From the NCBI GenBank assembly GCA_002989075.1, contig PSQN01000005.1:186001-250000 (forward strand): a stretch of 64,000 nucleotides of DNA. Reading direction: 5' to 3'. This document shows positions 10,093 through 20,479 of this stretch, in pieces. The notes beneath the pieces are model-generated. The model made no database searches. It was not told the origin of the DNA and saw only the letters and a program-made list of their open reading frames with translations. The position numbers were made by a program, and so were the translations under genes. The first letter of the stretch is position 1; each line of letters begins with the position of its first letter. The DNA is from Arthonia radiata. Taxonomy: Eukaryota; Ascomycota; Arthoniomycetes; Arthoniales; Arthoniaceae.

Positions 10093-11238
10093 ATGAAGCT
10101 CATCATCGACACGTACTGGGTGAAGAACAGTTGTGCGCTTACAGCGTCGGAGATTCGATCAGCGGCAGAGCCATGCCCATATATCCGCGAATTCTGGCCA
10201 GTAGAAGCGATCCAAGAATGGAAAACGAGCCGAACCCATGGCCGGCTGCGCTGGCCTCGAGGGCAATGTGATATTAGACCTATCGATCGCGCGCCTGCAT
10301 TACAGCAGTCAGCTGCAGCTTTACGCACTGCGCGAGACATCCTGCGTTCAATCCCCTTTCACCTTTGGACCTGGAAGGTTTACGCGGCCGATCCGTCAGT
10401 CGAGAATCTCCTTGCGATGGCGAAACAGAATGCTCCAGAGCATGTTATCCAGGAACTCGATCATTACAACGCAACGTTGACGGCTTCGATCCTTGCAGCA
10501 CATTATGAAGCCTCTAACCTAGATATGGTTTGCCGTCGCTTAAAGGTCCTTCAATGTCGATTCGATCGCATGCTTCGTCGGCAAGCATCTATCTCTGGCC
10601 AGGATATCATATCCACCGACTTTAGCTTCGTGACCATGCTAAGCGTCCTTGATCTGGAGCTTATAGCGACGGCGTTGTCTACTCAATGCGGCATCCTCTA
10701 TCGCCAGGTCAAGCCAGAGGACCTTAGAGAGGAGACTGAGGTGTCCAACAGCTTAGCGAAATGGTGGAATGAGCTGCACTACAACGCTGAGGAGTGCTTG
10801 CAGGCCGGGCTTGAGCGCAATGTCCGGCAGGTGGCCGAGGTACCGCATCTGCCCCAGACCTCAAGACCGTTCGCTAACGTCGAGCAGCTTCTATGGAGCC
10901 AGCATAATCATTACTCGTCCAATGCGCTGAGAGAGACGTATCAGCCTTTGCAGCAGAACTATCGGGAACATTTCAAGGCCCGAGCGGGGTCAGGGGGGTT
11001 CCTGTCTGATCTTGCAGCTCTCAGAAAATGGGCGAAAGAGCTCCAGTCACGGAAAGAGATGGAAAATCAACGAGCATTGCTCCTCGCTACAACCAAGGGT
11101 GTTCTTGAGTGGGGCGATGAACGTCAAGCACGAGCTCGGTTCCACATTGTAAGCCAGGCAGAAGATACAAGTGAACAGAACATAGCGCCTCCGGGGCGAC
11201 TGAAAAAACAAAGGAGCAAACAGATTTTGAAGAGTTAG
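10093..11238 (+). CDS. RasGEF-like domain protein, divergent
   Basis: One exon, 381 residues, ATG at 10093. Residues about 175-250 resemble the start of a Ras guanine-nucleotide-exchange catalytic domain. SFVTMLSVLDLELIATALST is followed by CGILYRQVKPEDL, comparable with the family pattern in which a helix of the type 'LARQLTxxE..LF' precedes 'I.P.EL', and then SLAKWWNELHYNAE. The N-terminal half is helical and unassigned; the C-terminus is basic (KKQRSKQILKS). A complete RasGEF domain is about 240 residues, so if the assignment is right the domain is shortened. Activity on a Ras-like GTPase is inference only. Alternative: an unrelated helical orphan. Confidence 0.5.
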   Translation: MKLIIDTYWVKNSCALTASEIRSAAEPCPYIREFWPVEAIQEWKTSRTHGRLRWPRGQCDIRPIDRAPALQQSAAALRTARDILRSIPFHLWTWKVYAADPSVENLLAMAKQNAPEHVIQELDHYNATLTASILAAHYEASNLDMVCRRLKVLQCRFDRMLRRQASISGQDIISTDFSFVTMLSVLDLELIATALSTQCGILYRQVKPEDLREETEVSNSLAKWWNELHYNAEECLQAGLERNVRQVAEVPHLPQTSRPFANVEQLLWSQHNHYSSNALRETYQPLQQNYREHFKARAGSGGFLSDLAALRKWAKELQSRKEMENQRALLLATTKGVLEWGDERQARARFHIVSQAEDTSEQNIAPPGRLKKQRSKQILKS

Positions 11239-11425
11239 ACATCTCGTCGACGCCCAGACGCTCATCTATTGGGAGAGGACACTTGAGTGGGGCGCAGACT
11301 AAGCAATCGTTGTAGCGGGACCTCCCAATTGAGCGCAACCCACGGGATATTGATGTGGTCCTTGCGAATTGATCGGTGCTGCTCTGGGATTGTGTTACTT
11401 GTGGGGCGCTTCGGATGCTCTAACT

Positions 11426-12113
11426 CTATGTCCTATATTTCGAATGCGATGGCATCTTAAACTGCTCGGGTGGCATCGACTCTACGAGCCACATTGGATT
11501 CTCCCGACTACCGTTATCTGTAAACAAGCTGAGTCGTGGCCGTTGGTTGAGAGCATCCCAGTCCTGCTCATATCTGGTGAAGGATGTTTTGGCAACGTAG
11601 CGACTATAGGAGCCTAGGTTATGGTCGCAAGGGTTGGACACAAGCTGTCGGCCGTCGGCAGCGGACGGCTTCAGAATCAACGAGGCATTTGGAAAAGTTT
11701 CGAAGAGGCCGTGCTGCCATTGAAGCGCAGCTGTTGCGCACTCAGGCGAAGTCGCTGTAAGATCGGTAAGTTTGAAATCTGGCTGATAGGCTCCAACGAA
11801 TGCCTCACGGTTGGAGGCGACTTTGTAGGAGTATGTTTCAAAGAGTCCCTCCGGATAAAAAGAGTAGGAGATACTAGAACCCCGGGGTTCGTAGAGGCGG
11901 TCCAAAGTAGCATTGTAAGCTGACGGACCAGTGACGACGAGGCCTGCAGAAATTAGCAAAAGTGGCTGCACACTTAGCGGAACGCGTGCCACTCTTTGAA
12001 CTCCAAGTGCCGAGGATGGCTGGATCGACTCGGCTCCCTCCTTGCGCGGTGGACGCGACTTGCAAAGACAGCAAAAAAGTTAACACCACTATAATGTATC
12101 GAGACTTCAACAT
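11426..12113 (-). CDS. ROT1: ROT1 homologue, ER glycoprotein biogenesis factor
   Basis: Two exons, 12113-11984 and 11943-11426, with a 40-nt intron; total 215 residues. The ATG at 12113 starts a hydrophobic signal sequence (YIIVVLTFLLSLQVAS). The mature part carries Rot1 hallmarks in order: AILGTWSSKSGT, TGP-x-(A/F)Y, LYEP, SISYSFYPEGLFE, ALQWQHGLFE, DGRQLVSNPC and ...SYSRY. Rot1 is an ER-membrane protein with chaperone-like roles in protein folding, O-mannosylation and beta-1,6-glucan/cell-wall integrity. A KRE6/SKN1-type beta-1,6-glucan gene lies 20 kb away. The usual C-terminal transmembrane segment is not evident here; the frame ends soon after PPEQFKMP. A shorter product or an undetected 3' exon are both possible. 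Confidence 0.85.
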
Positions 12114-12322
12114 CTAAGCCAAGCTGGTCGGCGGGAGTAACGAGCAGGGCGATGAGCAAGGGTCAGGCATGCCCAACCCTTGCTCCCTCATAACTTATGG
12201 TGGTCAGAGGTGGCGTCTATTTTTATCGCGCTATTATTAGGTAGAGTTGCTACGGGCAAGCCATTTGAGCGACTACATCCGCACGCAGGCCAGCTGTTGG
12301 CGTGAGGACCAAGAGTCTCATC

Positions 12323-13135
12323 ATGGAGTGCCAGACAGCAGCGCTCGTGTTCATTATACACAACGTGGAGCCAGCGAAGACGCGACTGTTGAAAGCACTC
12401 TCTCCGTCGGACCTAGCCTCGCTCTCCCTGGCTTGTCCGCTTCATCTCACCAAGAGGAAACAAGCCGAGCTGCTTGATCCGCGTCGCGAGCTGGGCTGCT
12501 ATGAACCGCTGGCACGACAAGCCAATGCATGGAACGCGCAAGCAGTGTTGATTGGCAAAGACCTAGGCTCTCTGCTGAAACGCATCTTTTCGCCGCGTCT
12601 GTACTGGACGGCGGAGACCCCCGTGCGAAGCCTCAAGGTCTGCTTCTTGATGGTGTCCGGATCTGAAACGAGCGTTCCCCAAACCGCGTCGTATATTAGA
12701 TCAGATACTCGAGTCACGAAGTGGGAGTCGACAGCCATCTCGAGCTCCTTGACAATTTTCCATCCCATCCAGTTCGCCACGTCGATGGGCCACGCCAATG
12801 CCAGGTCCGTCGTACTCGATCAGGTTCCAGAAGGGCTAGTAGACGTTGTCAAGAAGACTCGGGGCATTGATTTCCTCGATGTTACGCGCAGGCCGATGAT
12901 ACACGTAGAGATGACCTAGCGTTTGGCTGAGCAAATGCGAATTTGGGCACCGAGGCACACCTCCAATATGCACTTCCTTCGCGCTGTGACGAACGTCTTC
13001 TTAGACCACTGCGCAGAGCAGTACGGGAACAGGGTGACCGTACTTTTGCCCACCAGATATGATATGATGGTCGTAGCAAGGCGAAGAGAGGAGTTGATGC
13101 CGATCGACACGTGCAAGGCACTAGCGCAGTATTAG
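12323..13135 (+). pseudogene. Unrecognised gene interrupted by one in-frame TAG
   Basis: An open frame from the ATG at 12323 ends at a TAG at 12917-12919. The same frame then continues with coding-like sequence (MRIWAPRHTSNMHFLRAVTN) to a second stop at 13133. No splice pair removes the TAG without deleting well-formed sequence on both sides. A CAG to TAG change (C to T at CpA) would explain it. The product would be about 270 residues. The N-terminal LLKALSPSDLASLSLACPL block is reminiscent of fungal F-box starts, but the resemblance is weak. Intact alternative: a shorter 198-residue protein ending at 12919. Confidence 0.45.
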
Positions 13136-13336
13136 GCTAGCGTACTGCTATTTTCAAACCTCGCTAGTACGAACTATTCTGAGGCCTTTACAATAATGAC
13201 TGCTGATATCCCAACATCCCTGATTTCATCATCTTTGCCCGCGCCAGTGATGCAACCGCTTCTCAATCCATAGAAGAGAGAATATGGCGAGCATGTAAAG
13301 AATGCCCCACAACCCGCGCAGTCCTCGCCGCAACCT

Positions 13337-14737
13337 TCATCCCCAGGCTGACTCTGTTCGAGAGATGCTTCCCGCAGAGAGCTTCTCATAGATGTCAGGC
13401 AGCCATCCAGCCGCGCCGCATTGCCTGCGCATCTCTTCATAGCCAACCCGGTCATGCGACAGCCAAAAGTCGTCCTCGGAGGCGAACACTTGTGCATAGT
13501 AGCATTTTAGACCGCCCAATTTGCGCACCTGAGCTTCTAGCTCGCGATTGACACGTACTAGATCTTGGGTCGTTTTCGAAGCTGGTCCGTAGATACCGAA
13601 CATCAAGGCGAGTTCTCCAGCAGCTACCGAGCCCGGGGAGGCGAGGGGGGCACGGCCAACGTTACTGATCGGCCACAGTAGGATGGGATAGTGACTGAAC
13701 CGCGATGCAATGAAGTTCATTATGGCAGTCGCTTTCGAAATCGGTACCGCGACGTCTTGCACTGTGTATTGATTGTTGAGGCCCGACCGTTGGAATGCGA
13801 CCATCGCAGGACGAATGCGCAAAAGACGGTCGAGGAGACGTCTGGTGGTGGCATTAAAGGGGACACCAAAGATGTCGAACGCGCACCGACTCATCCAGAA
13901 CCCTCCCCGATCGTATCGAAAGAGGTAGGATTTCAACGGTATCAGCTCATCTCTTACCGCCGCTCTTCCTCCGTGCTCCAGCTGTGAAGACCAGTGCGTC
14001 TCCACATGCATATAGAACTATGGATCGTAGGGCTGGTTAAATGTCTGCTCGACTAAAGATTCCCCCTCTGCTTTGTTACTGAGCCGTCCGCGGCAGATGA
14101 CACCACGATCGTGGCCAAACATTATGCCTTCCAGAAAGTCGGCTGTAGGGTCATGGCGAAGAATCTCGAATCGCTCTGCCGCTTGCTCCGCATCTTTGAC
14201 GCTCGTATACGTCAGCCTCACGTACGACTTCGCCTCTCGAGTCTTGATCTGCAGCGCGGTAACGACGCCGAGCGTGCCATAACTGTTGGCAAAGCTGTAG
14301 AACAGATCGGAGTCGGTGGTTTTTTCGAGGATGCGACGATGGCCGTCTGCGCATATGACCTCAATTCCACAGACGGTTTCGTAGAAAAGGCCGTGTCGGA
14401 AGGAGGAGCTTTCGCCAGAGGTACCGCAGAAGGCGCCCCCTGCAGTCACCTTGGGTATTTCAATGGTGACCAGCGGAATGCGTCGAGTCTCGACACAAGC
14501 ATCGAACAACTGCGCCATAGACACATTGGCTTCGACGACGACAGTGTCGAGCGTGAAACCTAACATCCTGGTCAGGTTGGATGTATCAATTACGCAACTG
14601 CCGTCCTTGACGGTCGAGCGCGAGGTATGTGTGATGCCGTGGAAGACCCGAAATCCTTGACCGCGACGGTGGAACTCTCGAATCTGTTTCTGTAAAGACG
14701 ACACGACCTCCGCGTGAGCATCGTCGAGGAACTCCAT
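13337..14737 (-). pseudogene. DHCR24-like FAD-linked oxidoreductase with one nonsense codon
   Basis: An FAD_binding_4-type oxidoreductase of the delta(24)-sterol reductase family. The N-terminal FAD domain has VTAGGAFCGTSGESSSFRHG and YGTLGVVTALQIKT. The C-terminal part has the family block SYLFRYDRGGFWMSRCAF, then FGVPFNATTRRLLDRL and NQYTVQDVAVPISKAT. A single in-frame TAG at 14018-14020 sits in QPYDP-stop-FYMHVE, where relatives have Trp (PWFYxHVE). The frame is unchanged on both sides and everything else is intact, so TGG to TAG is the likely cause (C to T at CpA on the plus strand). The enzymes reduce sterol side chains or act on other substrates in fungal secondary metabolism; the substrate is unknown here. 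Without read-through the product lacks its C-terminal half. ATG at 14737; 466 sense positions. Confidence 0.8.
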
Positions 14738-15006
14738 GCTGTCTCACAAAATCGCAAAGCAGGCAGCGGCCTCAGTCCTGTGCTCGTGATTGAGGAACGC
14801 TTTTAACATCTCATCGCCTCCACTATCGCGGTGCAGGCCTTGGTAAGCTAAATTAGGAAAGCCAGAAATAGTCTAAAGCGCAAAATAGACACAATTTCCG
14901 GTAAATCATCGGAGCTCATATAAGCACTAGGAACGGGCTGCGACTCTAGAGGCATGAACTGGCCGCGACGGATATATCTAAAACAATGTAGAATCTACAA
15001 GTTAGA

Positions 15007-17340
15007 TTATCTGGCTTTGACTGGCGTTGCCTGCTGAGCGCGATACTCCACCTCCTCTTCCTCGATAAAGCTGCACCACCTTGTACCCAGACCGTTAAAT
15101 ACAAACCGGGGCTCCTTGTTTTCGAGCGCTGCCTCGAGCAGCCCATCACACGGCTCCCGATGCAATCCCGCATACAAAACACCCAGAGACCGAGCTGCGA
15201 CCATCTGCACAAATCGCCAATTGACCTGCTTCGCGACGGACATGACCTCGAGCCAACAGTCAATGGCTGTATCCGAGTGACTCAGCCGGTGATGCGCGCG
15301 CGCAAGACCGGACATGAGACGGATACGATACGTGGATCGAGCACACTGCGAGTTCAGCTTGAGCTCCGTCCTTCGTAAGGCGCGTTGGTAGAGGCCCAAA
15401 GAGTCGCCGAATCGACCTATGCAAAGCAAAACTTCCGCCTGCAGCAGCAGCAGTCTTGCCTGCCGGGTCCGCGTTTCGCGCTCCAGATTCAATGGCTCCA
15501 TCATCTCCTTCAGCAGTTCTAATGCGGCGTTGAATTGGTTGAGTTTATACATGACCTGGATCTTCAAGTCGAAATGTACTCCGGGGGGATTGTTGGCATC
15601 TTGTAAGACGAGCAATGCACGTTCGAAGTTCCCTTCGAAACAGGCCAGCTTGGCTTGCAAGATTGACAATCGATAGCGCAATCGCTTTTCAAGGGCCGAA
15701 TGGCCGATAGTCGACTCGACTTCGCTTATCAGAGCCGCGGCTGCCGAGTACTGGTCGCTCTGAAGCGCGAAAGCACATTGCAACAGCTGACGCTCGACAA
15801 CGAGTGCCGTATGCCGGACGTCGTCAGCTTCGATGGGCCGGCGGTCCCACGGCGGGGTCATCGGCTGTCCCAGGTGACACGCGACCACTGTCTGGCGCCA
15901 TTCAAGTTGCCGGTGTAGATCGGGGTCTGATACGGACCTGGAGATTTTGTGCGCGTGTTCGAGGGCCCACTGATTCCATTCCTCGTCGCCAGCATGGGTG
16001 GAGGCGAGCAGAGCCATCAGGAGAAGACGGGAGATAATCTCGGACTCGTTCTGGAGAGTCAGCTCGAAATAGTATTCAACGGCTGTCTTTAGTTGCGCCA
16101 TAAGCAGCGAGGCTTCGAACGTGAACCTACGCCTGGTCAGTTTTGAAGGAGACGAAGCGTTGAAGTACATGCCGGACAGGATCAATATGACGACTGGAAG
16201 GGTAAGCGTGGCACAACGTGAAGACAACCCAGCGTTTCCAGCCGCCTTCATTAAAGACGGCTTTGCGTACTTGTAGACGCAAAGCCTCGGTCTCTATACA
16301 CCACCGCTGCGAGCCGTCGGCTGGGGCCTCGAGCAGACCGCATCTACGGAGCGAATCGACGGCCCCGGTCAGCGCTTGCTCATTATTGAGAAGTCGCCAC
16401 ATCTGATGTTGGTCCAACAAGCCCCTCAGCGGGAGGCTCTCCACGACTTCCCCGCGGGCATCCCATTCTTTGCGCGGGAATTTGCAGCGAAACGCGAGCG
16501 CCAGAGGTAATCCGTTGGGCGGTGAGAAGGCAATTGCCCGAAGCAACAGGGCGTCATCTCGGCCGTTCAAGCCCTCTAAGCCTGGGGAAATGTGTTGGAG
16601 ATCAAGTCCCGTCTGCATTAACAAGTCCTGAGAGTCAGGCTCCTCGTTCTCGGTCACTGTTTGCTCGCAGGAGGGTACTGCCTCCCCTCTCAGCGCGCTC
16701 AAAAACCGAGGGAACAGCTGCATGCAGAGGCTGTGAACGAATGGACCCCTGCATGCTTCTAACATCAACATAGCTCGGTCGAGGTTGGGATCCCGGGCAG
16801 TTCTTAAGCTGCGGCGAAGGTCAGTGGACGTAGAGTGGCAAGAGGAGGTAGAGAAAGGAGGAGGAACAAGGGGAAGGGCTGATAAGGTGAATGAGGCCCG
16901 CATACAGCTTGTCTGATATGTGACAAAGCGAAAAAAGGATGAAGACACCCGGATTCCAGTGGTGAAGTTTCGCAAGTGTCTTTCCCAGTTGCATCCAGCG
17001 ATCAAGTCGACTTCTTTTCGTAGTGGTGTCACCCGGAATGTGTTTTACCCACTCGTCTTTCGATTTAGTAGCTATTCTCCCTCGTGGGGTGGGGTAACGG
17101 CGGTACAAATGGATAAGGAAGTACCGCTGAACCAAGGTGTCGATTGTCCGTGGGGCCGTGCACTGGCTGACCTTGCTCACGATTTGTAGCATGTAGGGAA
17201 CATCTTCTGCAAACCGTGGATGAATTTTGCAAGGTCTCTCCCCCAGCGCGGAAACCAAATCTTGTATGACCGAAGGTGATGCGGTATGCGCGTACAGTCG
17301 CCGAACGATCTCCGCGTCGCATTGGACTGGTGGGAAAAGG
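15007..17340 (-). CDS. Winged-helix/TPR-like repeat protein, paralogue B (multi-exon, splice sites uncertain)
   Basis: Three coding blocks on the minus strand. Block 1 (about 17340-17100) has IVRRLYAHTASPSVIQDL and LVQRYFLIHLYRR. Block 2 (about 16810-16160) carries a winged-helix-like region with WDARGEVVESLPLRGLLD and an FTLCHAYPS block. Block 3 (about 16130-15007) is TPR-like and ends with ARAHHRLSHSDTAIDCWLEV, VAARSLGVLY and NGLGTRWCSF. The end blocks align with the gene at 26046 (ARAHHVRGEW, VVARSLAKI, VGLKSVW). Blocks 2 and 3 are in different frames near 16150-16200; a weak intron or a frameshift must lie there and I could not decide. The architecture resembles the post-NBS half of STAND/NLR proteins, but no P-loop is visible. 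Function unknown. Confidence 0.6.
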
Positions 17341-17466
17341 GCGTACGTTAAATCCTATACATCAGTCCCGGGCAATTGCGATGGCTGCAATTGTGGGACT
17401 GTGTGAGCCATAATAAGTTCCGCATGAGGGAGAGGGCGTGATGGCAAGGGGGAATAGGTAGGGCAC

Positions 17467-17516
17467 GAGGGAAGGAAGGAAGGAAGAAAAAAAACGAGTG
17501 CGAGGGGGAGGGGAGG
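17467..17516 (+). repeat. Polypurine/GGAA microsatellite tract
   Basis: GAGGGAAGGAAGGAAGGAAG followed by an A run and G-rich purines. It lies between paralogue B (leftward) and the FPGS gene (rightward), in their shared upstream region. Confidence 0.8.
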
Positions 17517-17655
17517 TCATTTTGCGCCGCTAAGGCAGCCTCGCGGGGCGCACTGGCGCCTGGACAGGGCTGAAGCTCGCTTCGCTCAAGCCGAACGCGG
17601 CCCCTGCGAAATATTGCGCTGGCTCTTTCAAAACATCCTGGCTCTTGTTAACATC

Positions 17656-19183
17656 ATGTCTCTTCGTTTCACGTGGAACCGGTCGGGCAGTCCCAAGACG
17701 TATTCGGTACGATCAGCTCGAGACGAATACAAGTGAGTACTGACTGGGATCGCAGCGAGCATTGGACCAACTGGACCGCATGCGCCGGGGAAGCACTGTC
17801 GATGATGCGCCGTCGCGCAGTGCTGAGACTGTGCCCAATATTCATGGCATGGATAGTTGGCTTGACTTACTTGGCTACGCGGTGCGCGTTTGATTCCTAC
17901 CCCAATCAATATTCCCCGGCTAATAGGAAGTCTAGAAGTCAGCGCAACGGTTGCGCGTCTTGCACGTAGCGGGCACGAACGGCAAAGGAAGCACCTGTGC
18001 CTTCATTGAAGCGCTGCTTGCCGTGCGCAAAGCGAAGACCGGCTACCCTCGCACTATCGGGGTCTACACTTCGCCGCACTTGATCAGTCCGCGAGAGAGA
18101 ATTCGAATCAATGGGGAGCCGCTTTCCGAGACCTTATTCGCGCAGTATTTCACAGACGTCCATGCTTGTGTTGAGCAGGCGCCACGCCGCCCGCGTTACC
18201 TGCAGATGCTTATGCTGATGTCTGTTCATGCGTTTGTCCAGGCACGGGTTGATGTCGCCGTTTATGAGACGCACAGTGGCGGCGAATATAACGCTACCAA
18301 CGTCTTTCGGACGCCCGTCGCCACTGGAATCACGTCCATTGGTATGGACCACATCGATTCCCTGGGGCCAACGTTGAACGACATCGCCTGGCACAAGGGC
18401 GGTATCAGCAAAGCTGAAACCCCAACCCTGACCGTCGAGCAGGACGGGGAAGTGTTGAAGGTATTGAGAGCGCGCGCCAAAGAAAGGAACGCGACGATTC
18501 GATGCGCGACCGTGAATCCCACGCTCGCTGAAACCAACGCATTGCCCCCAACGCAGAAAGTCAATTTCTCGCTCTCTATAGCGCTTACTGACGCCTACCT
18601 CCAAAGAAGTGGCTCAAGCTTACTCACACCTGACGATGTCGCCCAGGCGCTGACGAGCATACGATGGGCGGGTCGCTTCCAGCGTCTGGATACGCCGCGA
18701 ATGACGTGGTATCTCGACTGCGCGCACAACGAGATGGGCCTCGTTGAAGCCGCGCGGTGGTTTGGCGAGTGCTCAGACCGTAACGCGCGGTGAGTCTCGC
18801 GCGGCGTCAGTCGGTGCTGTGCCGTCTGCTGATCGGCAAACAGGACCTTGATCTTCGCACACTTCTCGCGGCGCAACGCGTACATGTTGCTCAAGTCTCT
18901 TCACGTCAGCTTGTGTGAAAGCCACGTCAACATCCAGCTACTCATTCTTACGACCTATCAACGGGGCCCTCCAACATGTTCCGACACGCGACTCGAGGAA
19001 CAGGCGTCTGCGCTAAGCGATCTCGTCAGTCAATGCCGGGCAGACACATCCTTGGGTTCGAGAGTCATCCGTACCACAACCACCATTGCCGAGGCTGTCA
19101 CGGATGCTGTCGCGATGGGCTTGCCGACGCTAGTAACCGGGAGTCACCATCTCGTTGGGGGGGTTCTTCACGTTTTGAGCTAG
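17656..19183 (+). CDS. FPGS: Folylpolyglutamate synthase
   Basis: Four exons: 17656-17706, 17756-17881, 17936-18789 and 18844-19183, all phases consistent (456 residues). FPGS (Mur ligase family) adds glutamates to folates in cytosol and mitochondria, which retains them for one-carbon metabolism. Visible family blocks are the ATP P-loop AGTNGKGS, the folate-binding YTSPHLISPRERIRI, HSGGEYNATNVF, MDHIDSLGPTLNDIAWHK, the linker RWAGRFQRL, DCAHNEM with the C-terminal domain, and the closing TGSHHLVGGVL. Introns are 49, 54 and 54 nt; the first has a TACTGAC branch site. ETHSGG differs slightly from the usual (V/T)HHGG, so the copy is somewhat diverged. It may be a second copy, since the enzyme is normally single-copy. 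Confidence 0.88.
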
Positions 19184-19467
19184 GGTCCCGCGCCGGTTTC
19201 AACCTGGGATTCGCTATCGGGCGAATAGAGTGCGGCATTGCGCTTTACCCCAAATGGGATTAGCGACCACCGCCAACCAGAACCGCCTTGACTACACCTC
19301 ATCAACATCCAACGTGCCAACGACCATCACACCCGCCTTCCCCTGGATCTAAGGATCTCCCCTGCAGTGTGTCCAAGACGCTCATTCTAAGACAATGCCC
19401 TCCGACCAACACATATATTGGAGGCGGGTGCTCGGTGGTCTCCCTCGCACCCATCCCGCACCTCTCT

Positions 19468-20277
19468 ATGTGCCTTCTCACGACCCTCTTTGCTTCCGTG
19501 GGATTCACACTCGCGCTCGCCGCCATAATGGTGACAATACATGTCCAGCGTTCCAGAGCATGTAGAAATGGGCCTGTTGATGAAGAGACCCTTCTCCTTC
19601 CGGCTGGCCACGAGCGAGAGGATTTTTTCCGCGCCGTTCAAGACATCGTTCGTGTTTATCGCAACTACCACGAGACCGCAGACGCATCGTCACCTCCTCC
19701 ACTTTCTTGTTCTGGCGAACGCCTCTCGGCGCCGTTGACTCCCGGATCGGATCCACCTCCGAGTCCTCGCAGCCCTCCGCCTTCGTTGTTTGGCGAACGT
19801 GGCCCGACGCCGATGACTCCCGAATTGGAAGCGCCTCCGACCCCTGAGTTCTATCCACCTTTTCAGCTCGGCCAACGTCTTTCGAGGCCGCCAAATCCCG
19901 GACTGGGACCACTTCTAAATGTTGACGACATGCACCGCATCCTCTACCCCCGCGATGCTGTGACCGACGCTATACTCGCCGAGTTCGACCGCTGGCATGA
20001 CGCGAATGGGCCACCCTCTACACAACATATCAGTTATACAGCAACCCGCGCAGACGAAGCGGCGGCAGACCGAACAGTGCCTGTGGTCATCCCGCCATCT
20101 CAAATCGATGATCTGATCATAGACTTCCGTTCAGTCACGACCATTGACCCAAGTCCCAGCTCAATGGTCTTCCGCCACACCGTCGTCGAGGAGTCACCTT
20201 CCATGCCCGGCGACCCACCGTGCAGCAACACCTTTCGCGCTGAACTATCTCCCGATTCGTTCTTCTGCGACGAGTGA
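19468..20277 (+). CDS. Single-pass membrane protein with proline-rich repeats
   Basis: 269 residues from the ATG at 19468. An N-terminal membrane segment (residues about 2-27, LFASVGFTLALAAIMVTIHV) is followed by an acidic/helical stretch. Then come three imperfect ~32-residue Pro/Ser-rich repeats, each with a GER or GQR step and a (P/T)xTP or P(P)NPG turn (about residues 80-150). The C-terminal third is hydrophilic. It is probably anchored with a cytosolic or lumenal disordered tail. No family recognised. An in-frame extension upstream of the ATG has no ATG of its own. Confidence 0.55.
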   Translation: MCLLTTLFASVGFTLALAAIMVTIHVQRSRACRNGPVDEETLLLPAGHEREDFFRAVQDIVRVYRNYHETADASSPPPLSCSGERLSAPLTPGSDPPPSPRSPPPSLFGERGPTPMTPELEAPPTPEFYPPFQLGQRLSRPPNPGLGPLLNVDDMHRILYPRDAVTDAILAEFDRWHDANGPPSTQHISYTATRADEAAADRTVPVVIPPSQIDDLIIDFRSVTTIDPSPSSMVFRHTVVEESPSMPGDPPCSNTFRAELSPDSFFCDE

Positions 20278-20479
20278 GATCAATGAGAGGGTTTGACGAG
20301 CAGCAACTGGGAGAGGACGAGGAACGAAACGGGGGAAGCAATGGCATTCGATATGCAGGGCTGTCCAATATGAGAATTCGTATATACATTACATAGCGGT
20401 CAGAGTCATCTGCGAATTTGAAAATCGGTGCCGAGGATCCCCTATTACCAATTGTCCCTGCTCTGTGTAGCCCGCATTC

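Noticed and set aside
12838-12919. An intron removing the TAG at 12917
   Set aside because: A GTAGAC...CCTAG pair exists but would delete well-formed sequence and has no good branch site.
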